Shown here: positions 1 through 9,283 of the stretch, piece by piece
Position numbering within the stretch: the first letter of the stretch is position 1
How the letters are laid out: each line of letters begins with the position of its first letter
Assembly (NCBI RefSeq): GCF_023284005.1
Contig: NZ_JAKIKS010000006.1
Span: 17,393-81,392 of the forward strand
Direction of reading: 5' to 3'
From: Shewanella surugensis
Lineage (GTDB): Bacteria; Pseudomonadota; Gammaproteobacteria; Enterobacterales; Shewanellaceae
Length of the DNA: 64,000 nucleotides
Notes under the pieces: model-generated
What the model was told of the DNA's origin: nothing
Databases searched by the model: none
What the model saw: only the letters and a program-made list of their open reading frames with translations
Position numbers and translations under genes: made by a program

Positions 1-1086
1 GATATGCTGGCAATTGGCCACGATAGTATTGCGAATAAAATCAGAATAAATATCAACATTCTCGTTAGCTTCATTTTTCAATTGCAGGACGTCATCTTTT
101 CGACCTTCAATCGATTTTATACGCGTGTGAGATGATCCGCAGGGACAAGGTGTGATGTCTTCCACTAAGACATCATCGAGAAGGTAGCGTACGATGGGTT
201 GAGTGGTACGCCTCAGATCCGTCACAATAGGTGAAAAACGCTGTTGGGCCTTATCGATCCACTGCTTTTCAATAATGATATTATCTTCATTAAGGTGCAG
301 GTTTCCTTGGGCGCAGCTGATCCCTAAAAAGCCTTCCGTGCACTGGTAAATTTGATGTACTTTTTGGCCAAAAAAAGTACTGATTTTTTGTTTGTCATGC
401 TCTTCTAATACTTCAGCAACCGCAATGATTTTTTTGGGTTGTATATTGGGCTTTAATAGGCATAAATTGCGTAATACACTGGCGGGTGCGATCAAAATAC
501 TGGGATTGTATTGCTCTAATGCATTGATGTGTGTTTTTAGTTCAGTCATCAAATCAAAAAAACGATACTGAATGAAAAGGCTTTGGGTACTTTCATATAA
601 TTGGTTATTGGCGCGTAGAAAAAAAGCAATGCGCTGAGAACGGTAATAGTGGGGTAAGGCTTTCGCCATCATATAACCGGCCCATTCACTGCGCTCGATT
701 TCTGATGACACAAAAAGTCCTCTATGCCCACTGGTTCCTGAAGACAATCCAACGGCATATTGGCCATAACTTGGTGTAAAATCTCTTGTGTTTTCTGATG
801 TTATGGCAATCTCAAGTGCTTTTTCCCGTGACAGTCCGGCAGTATTGATACGATCAAAGTTTTCCATGTGAATTTTTTTATTGATAACAGGGAAGGCTGT
901 TAAGGGGGAATCTAAGTAGTCTTGGTAATAACTTGATTGGCTTAATGTTTGGCTTTTAAAAGTATTAAAAGCCTGAGTTTGGTGTTTGAGTAATGCCAAA
1001 CGGGTTGTCTTTTGATAATGTTTAGCACGAATAAAGCCGGTCACAAAGGCCCAGATTTTTTTTATTCTTTTTAATGGATGTTTCAT
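1..1086 (-). CDS. Acyl-adenylating enzyme, LuxE/F390-synthetase-like (C-terminus outside window)
   Basis: Translating the minus strand from 1086 gives an open frame of 362 codons that runs off the left edge. It starts MKHPLKRIKKIWAFVTGF. About residues 113-120 read SSGTSGHR, the phosphate-binding loop of adenylate-forming enzymes; QCTEGFLG and RYLLDDVL later fit the LuxE / phenylacetate-CoA-ligase branch. A CPCGSS motif near the visible end is common in that branch. By family it should activate a carboxylic or fatty acid as acyl-AMP; the substrate is unknown. Its ATG shares one base with the TGA of the upstream hydrolase gene (TGATG), implying translational coupling in the four-gene operon. 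The last part of the protein cannot be judged. Confidence 0.85.
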   Translation of the reverse strand, partial: MKHPLKRIKKIWAFVTGFIRAKHYQKTTRLALLKHQTQAFNTFKSQTLSQSSYYQDYLDSPLTAFPVINKKIHMENFDRINTAGLSREKALEIAITSENTRDFTPSYGQYAVGLSSGTSGHRGLFVSSEIERSEWAGYMMAKALPHYYRSQRIAFFLRANNQLYESTQSLFIQYRFFDLMTELKTHINALEQYNPSILIAPASVLRNLCLLKPNIQPKKIIAVAEVLEEHDKQKISTFFGQKVHQIYQCTEGFLGISCAQGNLHLNEDNIIIEKQWIDKAQQRFSPIVTDLRRTTQPIVRYLLDDVLVEDITPCPCGSSHTRIKSIEGRKDDVLQLKNEANENVDIYSDFIRNTIVANCQHI

Positions 1087-1907
1087 CATATCATTAACCC
1101 CTCAATGGTTTTTTGACAGTGACTGGGGATCAGTTGAATGCTTTTATTGATGGAGTAGAGCTTGGATAATTGATTTAATGTCTCTAAATAGGCATCACCG
1201 TTATCCATGATGATATTGGCTAATCGATTCGGTCTGGCACCTTGGGTATAGGCTTCTTGTGTCCAGCAAGCATCACCGATAAGAAAGGCTGTTTTTTGTT
1301 GGTTTTCCAGTAATAAACCAAAGTGCCCAGCGGCATGACCGGGCAGTGAAATGGCCATGGCACTACCATCTGCAAAAATATCATAACCTAAGTGGAACGG
1401 CGCATATTGGTCAGATAAATGGATGGATTGGCAATCTTCAATGAAACGGCAACGCAATGTAAAATTGCTGGGTAATAATTGCGGCAAATAACCTTTGATT
1501 AATCCTTTGAAGCGGCTCGATTGAGATATGGCATTTAACGCGATGCGTGAGCAGATAAAAAGGGCTGCTGGGAAATCCATTAATCCCGCAATATGATCGG
1601 CATGGAAATGAGAGATAAAAATATATCGAATCTCTTCAGGGCGGATTCCCCTTGCATGCAGCTGCGTGATAAGTTGCTCTTTATCACATAAATGCATCGG
1701 CGTTAAGCAGCGATATAAGCGCTCAGGAAAAGGGTGGGTTGCTTTAATAAAGCGTTTAGCATAACCGGTATCAAATAAGATGTAGCCGAGTTTGGGGTGT
1801 TTGATCAGCCCAACATAAGCAGGGAATTGCATGCTTTTCCAAGAATGGCCTCGCATTACCATGGCTTCAGGGTGGAAACAATGACCGACTTTAAGTAGGG
1901 TTAGCAT
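1086..1907 (-). CDS. Metallo-beta-lactamase-fold hydrolase
   Basis: 273 residues. HFHADH at residues 100-105 is the HxHxDH zinc signature; H191 (PGHAAGH), D212 (IGDACW) and H263 (PSHC) fit the remaining metal ligands, so the dinuclear site appears complete. Overall form resembles the AHL-lactonase/glyoxalase-II-like branch, suggesting hydrolysis of a lactone, thioester or ester. The substrate is not shown by sequence. Its start overlaps the upstream epimerase by 7 bp (ATGCTAA), and its stop overlaps the next start by 1 bp, so it is a cotranslated member of the operon. It occupies the place an alpha/beta hydrolase (OleB) holds in classical ole clusters; that comparison is inference. Confidence 0.85.
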   Translation of the reverse strand: MLTLLKVGHCFHPEAMVMRGHSWKSMQFPAYVGLIKHPKLGYILFDTGYAKRFIKATHPFPERLYRCLTPMHLCDKEQLITQLHARGIRPEEIRYIFISHFHADHIAGLMDFPAALFICSRIALNAISQSSRFKGLIKGYLPQLLPSNFTLRCRFIEDCQSIHLSDQYAPFHLGYDIFADGSAMAISLPGHAAGHFGLLLENQQKTAFLIGDACWTQEAYTQGARPNRLANIIMDNGDAYLETLNQLSKLYSINKSIQLIPSHCQKTIEGLMI

Positions 1908-2878
1908 GGCGACCCCGACGTAAAGTATTGCTTAATCCCATGCTCTAGCGAGTAAAGGGGTTGATAGCCCAACATGTTATTGGCCGCACTAATATCCAGT
2001 GTTTGCGATTTGGCCAGTAATCCTGTTGCGTAACAGGTCAGTAGAGGCTCTTTAGTGTTAAATATTTTTGCGAATGACTCCAAGGTACCTGCCAATCCGT
2101 AAAGTAAAGGGTAAGCAACGGGCAAGAAAGTAATCGATTTATTGGTGTGTTTAATGAGTGTGTCGATTAATGTTTTGACATTCATGGATTGGGCATTAGA
2201 GATATTAAAACACTGTTGATGAAGGTCAGGCTTGCTGCCAGCAAGAAACAATGCATGAGCCACATTTTTAACATAGGTGATATCAACCAAAGCTTGACCT
2301 TGATTGAGAAGTGGAAAAACCCCTTTATTCAATAGTGCCAATATACGAGGAAAAATGCTGGTATCCCCTTCACCTATGATCCCTCTTGGTCGTATAATGA
2401 CCACTTCAGTATTGCGGCATTCATTAAGCATAACTTGCTCACCAAGATATTTAGTTTTGGCATATTCGTTGACAAAACCCGATGTTAATACCTGATTTTC
2501 TTTAATGTTGAATTTATCAGTAAAATCAAAATAGACACTGGTCGATGACACATAAACACAGCGTTTGACATTATAATATTCGGCGGCGTTAAGCACATGT
2601 CGAGTGGCTTCTACATTGGCGAGATAAAATTGCTGAGCTTGTCCCCATGCGCTGGAAAACGCAGCGCAGTGAAAAATGACATCTGCTGTTTCGAAGGCAT
2701 TGATGACATGTGAACCGAGCGTTAAATCAACGACTTTAAAGCGAGTTTGTGAAGAATTGAGCTTTAAGCCTTTGTCTTTATTTCTGCCCAAGGCCAAGAT
2801 TTGATAACCTTGATTTTCAAGGTATTTAACCAGGTGTGAGCCGAGAAACCCTGTCGCGCCGGTAACGATGGCCTTCAT
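1901..2878 (-). CDS. NAD(P)-dependent epimerase/dehydratase (extended SDR, OleD-like)
   Basis: 325 residues. The N-terminal TGATGFLG (residues 6-13) is the glycine-rich NAD(P)-binding loop of extended short-chain dehydrogenases. The catalytic set is visible as SSTS (111-114) and YAKTK with Y139 and K143. The family covers sugar epimerases, 3-beta-hydroxysteroid dehydrogenases and OleD, the reductase of head-to-head hydrocarbon synthesis. Beside a KAS III-like enzyme, reduction of a beta-keto acyl product is the more likely role (inference). The start overlaps the upstream synthase stop by 4 bp (ATGA). Confidence 0.85.
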   Translation of the reverse strand: MKAIVTGATGFLGSHLVKYLENQGYQILALGRNKDKGLKLNSSQTRFKVVDLTLGSHVINAFETADVIFHCAAFSSAWGQAQQFYLANVEATRHVLNAAEYYNVKRCVYVSSTSVYFDFTDKFNIKENQVLTSGFVNEYAKTKYLGEQVMLNECRNTEVVIIRPRGIIGEGDTSIFPRILALLNKGVFPLLNQGQALVDITYVKNVAHALFLAGSKPDLHQQCFNISNAQSMNVKTLIDTLIKHTNKSITFLPVAYPLLYGLAGTLESFAKIFNTKEPLLTCYATGLLAKSQTLDISAANNMLGYQPLYSLEHGIKQYFTSGSPC

Positions 2879-3876
2879 CCTATTTCCAATACGATAGCGC
2901 CAAAGCTTAAGCCTGCTGATGTGCCGAGTAGCATGACTTTATCGCCAGTTTTGACTTTTCCTGATTGTAATAACTCATGCAGTGCAGAAGGGATAGAGGC
3001 CGCAATTTGATTGCCTCTATGTTTGATAATGTTGATCATTTTTCCGGGGGCAATATTCAGTCTTTTTTCAATATGTTGGAGTCCCAATTGACTGGCTTGA
3101 TGAGGGATCACCCAATCCATGTCCTGAAGGGTATAAGATGTTTTGGCTAACAGATTATCGACAAAATTCTGTATATGTTGGGTGGTAAGACGAAAAACCG
3201 CTTTTCCTTGCATTTCAAACAAACCATAAGGTCGATAATCGCCTTGGGTATTTGCCGGATGATTTAACGTACCCAGTCCTCGGATCTGGCACATTTCAAC
3301 ACCTTCACTAAAGGTCTCGAAGTGACTGGCGAGAATGCGAGTGTTGTTTTGTGTCGAGTGGCTGACAATGAGCGCTGCTGCGCCATCACCAAATAACCCT
3401 CCTGTTTCTCGTACGCTCCAATCAAGTCCAACAGACGCTATTTCAGATGACACAATGAGGATATTCTTATAGCGTTGAGTTGACAGTAAAGCATGCGCGA
3501 TATCTAAGGCTTTGACGGCGCTTAAACAAGTCATATTGATATCAAAAGCAGGAATAGGGCGAGCAAAGGGCAGTCTTGCATGAATTTTAGCCGCATTACA
3601 AGGAATAGGTTGCTCCATGGTTCCACTTGCAGAAATAAGGCAGTCAATATCATCGAGTAACAGATCACTATTTTCTATTGCTTGGTGGATTGCTGTGAGG
3701 GCAAGATCCGTTGCAGTTTCGTCATTGACATAATGGCGTGAAGCAACCCCAGTAGTTTTTTCTGTTTGTCCTAAAGGCCAAGATTGTTGTTTATCGATGT
3801 CAATGGATTGGATAACATTCAGAGGTAAGGCAATTCCAGTGGCACGAATATTAATGTTTGAGTTAAGGTGATCCAT
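2875..3876 (-). CDS. 3-oxoacyl-ACP synthase III-like condensing enzyme (FabH/OleA type)
   Basis: 333 residues, the normal size for a thiolase-fold KAS III enzyme. The triad is readable: Cys117 in MTCLSA, His259 in IPHQAS and Asn289 in HRGNQIAA. FabH has HQAN where this protein has HQAS. GLFGDGAAALIVS and the C-terminal GTSAGLSFGAIVLE are also typical. It should perform decarboxylative or Claisen-type condensation of acyl thioesters. It is the first gene of the operon, with a GGAGAG ribosome site at 3886-3891, nine bases before the ATG. Context (reductase, hydrolase, acyl-adenylating enzyme) argues for a specialised product rather than general fatty-acid synthesis. A housekeeping FabH cannot be excluded but would not be expected with these partners. 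Confidence 0.87.
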   Translation of the reverse strand: MDHLNSNINIRATGIALPLNVIQSIDIDKQQSWPLGQTEKTTGVASRHYVNDETATDLALTAIHQAIENSDLLLDDIDCLISASGTMEQPIPCNAAKIHARLPFARPIPAFDINMTCLSAVKALDIAHALLSTQRYKNILIVSSEIASVGLDWSVRETGGLFGDGAAALIVSHSTQNNTRILASHFETFSEGVEMCQIRGLGTLNHPANTQGDYRPYGLFEMQGKAVFRLTTQHIQNFVDNLLAKTSYTLQDMDWVIPHQASQLGLQHIEKRLNIAPGKMINIIKHRGNQIAASIPSALHELLQSGKVKTGDKVMLLGTSAGLSFGAIVLEIG

Positions 3877-4194
3877 ATTATTATTCTCTCCATTTTGGTG
3901 ATTAAAAGTACATGTTTGTCAGTTAATCTATGGTTTATATTGTATTTTTATCACCTCCTACTTTGTAGGGGGGCGTGACAAGACTAAGGCTTGTTAGTGA
4001 GTACTTGTTGCTCTTAGTTACAGGGGTTATTGAATATTGATGGCTAAATTTATAACGAAACTTGATTGATTTATATCAGGTGTATACCTGAGTTTTAAAA
4101 ATAACCCTTTAAACTCAACGGGTTAATACTTTAGTGTAATAACTCTAAATAATTGTTTGTAAAATCAGCATCTTGATATAAATAAGGAACATAA
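3877..4194. other. Divergent intergenic region
   Basis: 318 bp between the minus-strand condensing-enzyme operon and the plus-strand hypothetical gene at 4195. It must hold both promoters. The operon ribosome site lies at 3886-3891 and AAGGAA lies before 4195. I see no RNA gene or convincing operator. Confidence 0.5.
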
Positions 4195-4503
4195 ATGCAT
4201 TTAGTTAAAAAAGAGTTAAAAGATGGCCATTCACAGATTACTTTCCCTAATCGACAAGCCGACGGTGCGCTCGTTGTGACGATGGTTTTTTATGCCAGCG
4301 GCAAGTTGGTTATTTATCTTGGTGGGGCCGTTTTTTATACCGTTAAAATGCAGTTAACGGTGATGGAAAATGGTATTGATTATGATAACCCTGCCGATGA
4401 GCTGTCCTATGTGATCAGCGCTGAACAATATCACTTCAGTATTTCAGCAGCTGTTTACGCTGAATTGATTTGTTTACCCGAATTTAGTGATTGTGCTGGT
4501 TAA
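4195..4503 (+). CDS. Small hypothetical protein, 102 aa
   Basis: I do not recognise this protein. It begins MHLVKKELKDGHSQITFPNR, has alternating polar/hydrophobic stretches suggesting beta strands (VVTMVFYASGKLVIYLGG), and lacks a signal peptide or metal motif. AAGGAA stands nine bases before the ATG, supporting translation. It lies between the divergent ole-like operon and another unknown gene at 4710 on the same strand, about 200 bp away. The middle segment is hydrophobic but interrupted, so a soluble beta protein is more likely than a membrane protein. Confidence 0.6.
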   Translation: MHLVKKELKDGHSQITFPNRQADGALVVTMVFYASGKLVIYLGGAVFYTVKMQLTVMENGIDYDNPADELSYVISAEQYHFSISAAVYAELICLPEFSDCAG

Positions 4504-4709
4504 CGAATGGCGAGAAATAGAGGTTAATATTTAATGGCATCATTGAAAGGAAGTTATTAACAATCATTGTGGCTTAACATCGTTAAGCGTAAAGATGGCG
4601 TTTGATAGGTGATATTTTGATAGGTTTTCTGTTTTTTGACAGCAGCGGCAATGCATTACTGGTATATAAAGGAGCATAAATTGAGGAGAGGCAAAGAGGA
4701 GTGATGATA

Positions 4710-5084
4710 ATGCTCGTATGGTTTAAGCGACGCTTATTATATCGATTACCATTAGAAGGGGTGGATGCAGGTTGGAAAAATTTTAATAACGATAATCCAA
4801 TGTGTATTTGGGAGCATATTGCAGAGTTTTTTTATGGGGTCAATCAAGAGGAGGCACAGCAAGCTTTATTCGATTTATCTCGAATTCAAATCTGTGATTC
4901 AAAAAAGTATGATGCATTTAATCGATTACGCACATTAGCGGCTGAAGTTTTCTGTGACAAATTTAGAGAGGAAGGGGTTAAAAATAAAGATGGTTCTTGG
5001 GATATCACCATTCAAATTAAAGGTTGGCAAATTAATCAGGATATTTTACAGCTTAATTTGAAAGCGGTTAATGCTATGTATTAA
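4710..5084 (+). CDS. Hypothetical protein, 124 aa
   Basis: I do not recognise this protein. The longest frame begins at a GTG at 4701, but GAGGAG at 4696-4701 sits eight bases before the ATG at 4710, so I start there (MLVWFKRRLLYRLPLEG). The sequence is rich in aromatic residues and charge (IWEHIAEFFYGVNQEEAQQ), looks soluble and mostly helical, and has no signal peptide. A second in-frame ATG at 4704 is too close to the ribosome site. No terminator is seen before the peptidase gene 250 bp downstream. Confidence 0.6.
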   Translation: MLVWFKRRLLYRLPLEGVDAGWKNFNNDNPMCIWEHIAEFFYGVNQEEAQQALFDLSRIQICDSKKYDAFNRLRTLAAEVFCDKFREEGVKNKDGSWDITIQIKGWQINQDILQLNLKAVNAMY

Positions 5085-5334
5085 TGATGGGGGGTATTGA
5101 ACCCGTTTTCACTGCGCTAGATTAACGATAATATCGACGTATTTTTTTGACTAAAGCTGACGTTATGACATGGATAGGGATCAGTCGCTTAAATAATTGA
5201 CGTAATTTGATTAAGTCATCGGGATACTTTCGTATAAAAATGAGAAATAAGCGTGGGTTTAGCCTTGCTTCAGTGCTTTTTTTTGGCTAATGTGGCGCCA
5301 TTATATTTACATTTAGCCAACAAAGATCGGGTCC

Positions 5335-7458
5335 ATGAAAAAAACACTACTCTATCTGACATTCGTATCAATCAGTTCACTGAGTGCGATGCCAATATTC
5401 GCCGCTAACGACTCTGGATCTGCTTCGGGCTCAGAGACCAACATTCAAACGCCCTTTACGGTACAAGATTTAGTCAAATTGAATGAATTAGCTTCCCCTG
5501 CGCTTTCCCATGATGGCATCAAATTGATTTATAGTATCGATAAAAAAGATGATAATGATCAACATCAATCGGATTTGTATCTACAATATTTAAATCAAAA
5601 TGGTGTGGGCGATGATCAGGCTAAGGGGCTGGCGAATAAGGTTATTCAGTTAACCTCATCAAAAAGTACTGAACGTAATGTTGTCTTTGCCAAAGATGAT
5701 CAGGCTATCTACTTTATTGCTAATCGTACCGGCTCGAGTCAATTGTATCGTTTGTCATTGACGGGGGGGGAAGCGGTCGCGATATCCGATTTACCCCTAG
5801 ATGTGGATGAATTTAAGCTGTCCCCTGATGGCCAGCAAGTGTTATTGACCATGCGAGTCGTTCCTGAGTGCGATACGCTGATCTGCTCGAAAGAGAAGTT
5901 TAAGACGGAGAAAAACAGAACGTCGACTGGGATTGTCTATACCCAATTAATGGTACGCCATTGGGATACTTGGTTTGATCATGCTAGAAGTCACTTGTTT
6001 ATTGCAAAGCTCGATGGGAAAATGATCACCGATGCGCTTGATATTACTCAGGGACTGGATACCGAAACGCCGCCTAAGCCCTTTTCAGGTTTGGAAGAGG
6101 CCAGTTTTACGCCAGACAGTCAATTTGTTGTTTATAGTGCCAAAGCGCCGAGCCATACTCAAGCTTGGACGACGAATTATGATTTATGGAAAGTCGCTGT
6201 AACGGGTGGGGACGCCGTTAATTTAACGGAAAAAAATAAAGCTTGGGATTCTCATCCAGTATTTTCTTCAGATGGCCGTTATCTTGCTTATTTAGCAATG
6301 AGTCAGCCGGGTTTTGAAGCTGATCGTAATCGCATCATGCTGCGTGATACGGTCACTGGGCAAGAAAAAGAAGTGGCGCCGCTTTGGGATCGCAGTCCGC
6401 ATGCGTTATTTTTTGGCACGGATGATAAAACCTTATATGTCACGGCTAAAGATCTCGGTCAAGTGTCACTTTTTGCTGTCAATACCCAGTTTGGTGATGT
6501 GCGATCGATTTATAATGAGGGATCGAATACCATTGTTGGGATCACTCAAGACAATATTATTTTTAGTCATAAGAGTTTAGTGCAGCCAAGTGATCTTTAT
6601 TCTATTAATTTGGATGCGCAGAATCTTGAGCAATTAACCGATGTTAATCTCGACAAATTGGCTAAGATAAAGTTTGGTGAGTTTGAGCAATTTCATTTCA
6701 AAGGGTGGAATCATGAAACCGTTTATGGTTATTGGATAAAACCTGCCAATTACCAACAGGGTGAACAATACCCTATCGCATTTCTGGTTCACGGCGGACC
6801 GCAGGGCTCTTTTGGTAATAATTTTAGTGCGCGCTGGAATGCCCAGTTATGGGCGGGAGCAGGTTACGGCGTGGTGATGATAGACTTTCATGGCTCGACG
6901 GGCTACGGGCAAGCATTTACCTATTCCATCACTCAAGATTGGGGCGGAAAACCCCTTGAAGATCTGAAAAAAGGCTTATCTGCTGTCGTCGAGCAGCAAC
7001 CTTGGTTAGATAGAAATCGTGCTTGCGCCCTAGGCGGTTCCTATGGTGGCTATATGATGAATTGGATTGAAGGTAATTGGAGCGACGGTTTTAAGTGTTT
7101 GGTTAATCATGCTGGCTTATTTGATATGCGCTCGATGTATTACGTCACAGAAGAGCGTTGGTTCCCAGAATATGAATTTGGGGGCACTTATAATGACAAT
7201 AAAGCCTTATACGAACGCTTTAATCCGGTGAATTATCTTGATAGCTGGAAAACCCCGATGTTGGTTATTCATGGCGAAAAAGATTTTAGAGTGCCATACG
7301 ATCAAGGCTTAGCGGTCTTTGGCTTTTTACAACGTAAAGGGATCCCTTCTGAATTATTGATTTATCCTGATGAGAATCACTGGATATTAAATCCCGATAA
7401 TTTAGAGCAGTGGTACGCGAATGTATTAGGCTGGCTCGATCGCTGGACGAAAAAGTAA
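5335..7458 (+). CDS. Secreted S9-family dipeptidyl/oligopeptidyl peptidase
   Basis: 707 residues. The N-terminus (MKKTLLYLTFVSISSLSAMP then IFAAN) is a classical Sec signal peptide with likely cleavage after about residue 23. Residues about 45-430 form a WD40-like beta-propeller, shown by repeated LSPDGQQ, FSSDGRYLAY and similar strands. Residues about 450-705 are the alpha/beta-hydrolase domain: HGGPQGS, GGSYGGYM with nucleophile Ser569, Asp650 in GEKDFRVP and His682 in DENHW. The enzyme probably removes dipeptides from oligopeptides in the periplasm or outside (DPP-V/S9C-like). The exact specificity is not visible. It is monocistronic and ends at a strong terminator shared with the convergent transporter gene. 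Confidence 0.9.
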   Translation: MKKTLLYLTFVSISSLSAMPIFAANDSGSASGSETNIQTPFTVQDLVKLNELASPALSHDGIKLIYSIDKKDDNDQHQSDLYLQYLNQNGVGDDQAKGLANKVIQLTSSKSTERNVVFAKDDQAIYFIANRTGSSQLYRLSLTGGEAVAISDLPLDVDEFKLSPDGQQVLLTMRVVPECDTLICSKEKFKTEKNRTSTGIVYTQLMVRHWDTWFDHARSHLFIAKLDGKMITDALDITQGLDTETPPKPFSGLEEASFTPDSQFVVYSAKAPSHTQAWTTNYDLWKVAVTGGDAVNLTEKNKAWDSHPVFSSDGRYLAYLAMSQPGFEADRNRIMLRDTVTGQEKEVAPLWDRSPHALFFGTDDKTLYVTAKDLGQVSLFAVNTQFGDVRSIYNEGSNTIVGITQDNIIFSHKSLVQPSDLYSINLDAQNLEQLTDVNLDKLAKIKFGEFEQFHFKGWNHETVYGYWIKPANYQQGEQYPIAFLVHGGPQGSFGNNFSARWNAQLWAGAGYGVVMIDFHGSTGYGQAFTYSITQDWGGKPLEDLKKGLSAVVEQQPWLDRNRACALGGSYGGYMMNWIEGNWSDGFKCLVNHAGLFDMRSMYYVTEERWFPEYEFGGTYNDNKALYERFNPVNYLDSWKTPMLVIHGEKDFRVPYDQGLAVFGFLQRKGIPSELLIYPDENHWILNPDNLEQWYANVLGWLDRWTKK

Positions 7459-7471
7459 CTAATCAGTCAAT

Positions 7472-7502
7472 AAAAAACCAGAATGTGTGTTCTGGTTTTT
7501 TT
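7472..7502. terminator. Bidirectional intrinsic terminator
   Basis: AAAAAACCAGAA (7472-7483) pairs with TTCTGGTTTTTT (7490-7501) around a TGTGTG loop. The A-run and T-run serve both strands, fitting the convergent peptidase (plus) and transporter (minus) genes. Confidence 0.85.
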
Positions 7503-7545
7503 ATTGATGGTCGTTTTTTTAAGTGATGTTATGGGATCATGAGCG

Positions 7546-8853
7546 CTACACTATACCCAATAATATGGCAATGATGAGTAACAGCACGCTTAAACCCCAA
7601 ATCCAAAAGAAAGAGTAACGGATATGTTTACCCATTTTGAGATCGGCTAATCCGAGACCAAGCCATAATGCGGGGGAAAAAGGACTGATAAACGTGCCGA
7701 GAATATTGCCGATGATCATGGCATAGATGGATGATTGTGGGCTTATCCCGACGCTCGAGGTTATTTGTTCTACGATAGGAACCAGTGCAAAGTAATAAGC
7801 ATCCGTGTTTAAAATCAGCTCGAACGGCGCGCCGAGTATACCGATAATAATATGCAGATACGGTAACATTGCTGTGGGCAGAATAGCGACAATATCGACG
7901 GCGAGCGCCTGCAGCATTTTTGTCCCCGTTAAGATCCCTAAAAAAGCCCCCGCCGCTAAAATAATACATCCCATCAGCACAGCACTTGGGGCATGGGCTT
8001 TAATCCTATCCATTTGATCGGCGACCTTTGGATAGTTGATGGATAATGCCAAACTGACGCCGATCATAAACACAAATCCAGAGGGGATAATGCCCCACAC
8101 CAGTACGCCAATGACACTTAAGGTTAATAATAAATTGATCGCTAATTTTTGTGGTTTAGCGCAGGCTAATGTGGTTTGAATATCGATATGATCATTGAAT
8201 ACGGTCTGACTAAGCGGTTGTGTAAGGGCTGGCAAGTTGGCGATGCGGCGCTTTTCTCTTATTCCCAATAAAATAGCCATAGGCACCAACATGAATAACG
8301 CGATGATTTGTAAGGGGACTAATGGCCGCCAAAGATCGGTGGGGTTCATGGATAATAGTGCACTTGCTCGGCCAATCGGCCCAGCCCAAGGGAGCATATT
8401 CATAATGCTGGCACTGGCGCCGACAAGTAAGAGTAATAAATAGGGGCTCATTCTTAGGCGTCGATATAAAGGCAGCAGGGCGGGAATAGTGATTAAAAAA
8501 GTCGAGGCGCCAGAGCCATCAAGGTGAGCAATTGCGGCAATAAAAACGGTGCCAATGACGACCGATTGAATACTCCCGTGAGATAGAGCGATCATTTTGT
8601 TGATCATCGGGGTGAATAATCCCACGTCATTCATGATCCCAAAATAAATAATGGCAAAAATGAACATGATCACAATGGGGAAGACTTTTTGGGCGCCTTC
8701 ATTAAAGTAAAGCCCAATGTCATGGACACTGGATCCAGCAACAAGTGCACCCACAATGGGAATAATGATCAAGGCGGTGATTGGACTGGTTTTTTCTGTG
8801 AGTAATAATCCCACAATAGTGATGATGGTGATAAAGCCAATGATCCCTAACAC
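7546..8853 (-). CDS. CitMHS-family citrate/divalent-cation:proton symporter-like transporter
   Basis: 435 residues with about 11-12 hydrophobic segments. HLDGSGASTFLI near residue 110 and MNMLPWAGP near residue 155 are characteristic of CitMHS (ion-transporter superfamily) carriers, which import metal-citrate complexes with protons. The start is GTG at 8851-8853 with GAGGAA five to six bases upstream. The gene is alone between two convergent or divergent units. Substrate is uncertain; other dicarboxylate or tricarboxylate carriers in the IT superfamily look similar. Confidence 0.85.
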   Translation of the reverse strand: MLGIIGFITIITIVGLLLTEKTSPITALIIIPIVGALVAGSSVHDIGLYFNEGAQKVFPIVIMFIFAIIYFGIMNDVGLFTPMINKMIALSHGSIQSVVIGTVFIAAIAHLDGSGASTFLITIPALLPLYRRLRMSPYLLLLLVGASASIMNMLPWAGPIGRASALLSMNPTDLWRPLVPLQIIALFMLVPMAILLGIREKRRIANLPALTQPLSQTVFNDHIDIQTTLACAKPQKLAINLLLTLSVIGVLVWGIIPSGFVFMIGVSLALSINYPKVADQMDRIKAHAPSAVLMGCIILAAGAFLGILTGTKMLQALAVDIVAILPTAMLPYLHIIIGILGAPFELILNTDAYYFALVPIVEQITSSVGISPQSSIYAMIIGNILGTFISPFSPALWLGLGLADLKMGKHIRYSFFWIWGLSVLLLIIAILLGIV

Positions 8854-9283
8854 GGCAATTCCTCTTATTTATTTTTATTTATTTGATGTAAGGTGGGAGG
8901 TGGCAACGCTCTTGACAAATACCGCCTCTGTGACCTTCGTCGATGAAAAAGTCCGTTCGATTAATCTTAGAGTAAACATAATGCGTGTCAGAGTAGAAGA
9001 AGTTTTAATCAAAACACCCGTGCGCTTAATCTATTACCGCTTAATTTAAGCCAAACTGGATTTAAATGTATTTTTTCAGTTTCATTTAATTGTTATTTTG
9101 TTGTCATATTTTGTTCTTTGTTACGCTTTATTCTGAGTGACTATTGATAGCTAAACCCATTAAATTTTCCAATCTCAATGGTTCTGGGTATAGGGAGAGA
9201 CGCTTAACGATTAAAGATTAATCGATCCTCAAGGTGTCATGAAGAGAAGCAAAATAAGTGAATCAAAAGGAATAGCAATAAAG
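8854..9283. other. Divergent intergenic region upstream of transporter and pseudogene
   Basis: About 430 bp between the CitMHS gene (minus) and the decayed lipoprotein gene (plus). A short plus-strand open frame across 8717-9049 overlaps the transporter start and has no family likeness. No clear operator or RNA gene was found. Confidence 0.45.

Noticed and set aside
1..30. Sequence similar to the IS5-type left end (CAATTGGCCA) near the window start
   Set aside because: It is coding sequence (IVANWQHI) of the adenylating enzyme; the 10-base match is coincidence.
8717..9049. Plus-strand frame overlapping the transporter start
   Set aside because: Overlaps a well-supported gene on the other strand and has no ribosome site or family likeness.
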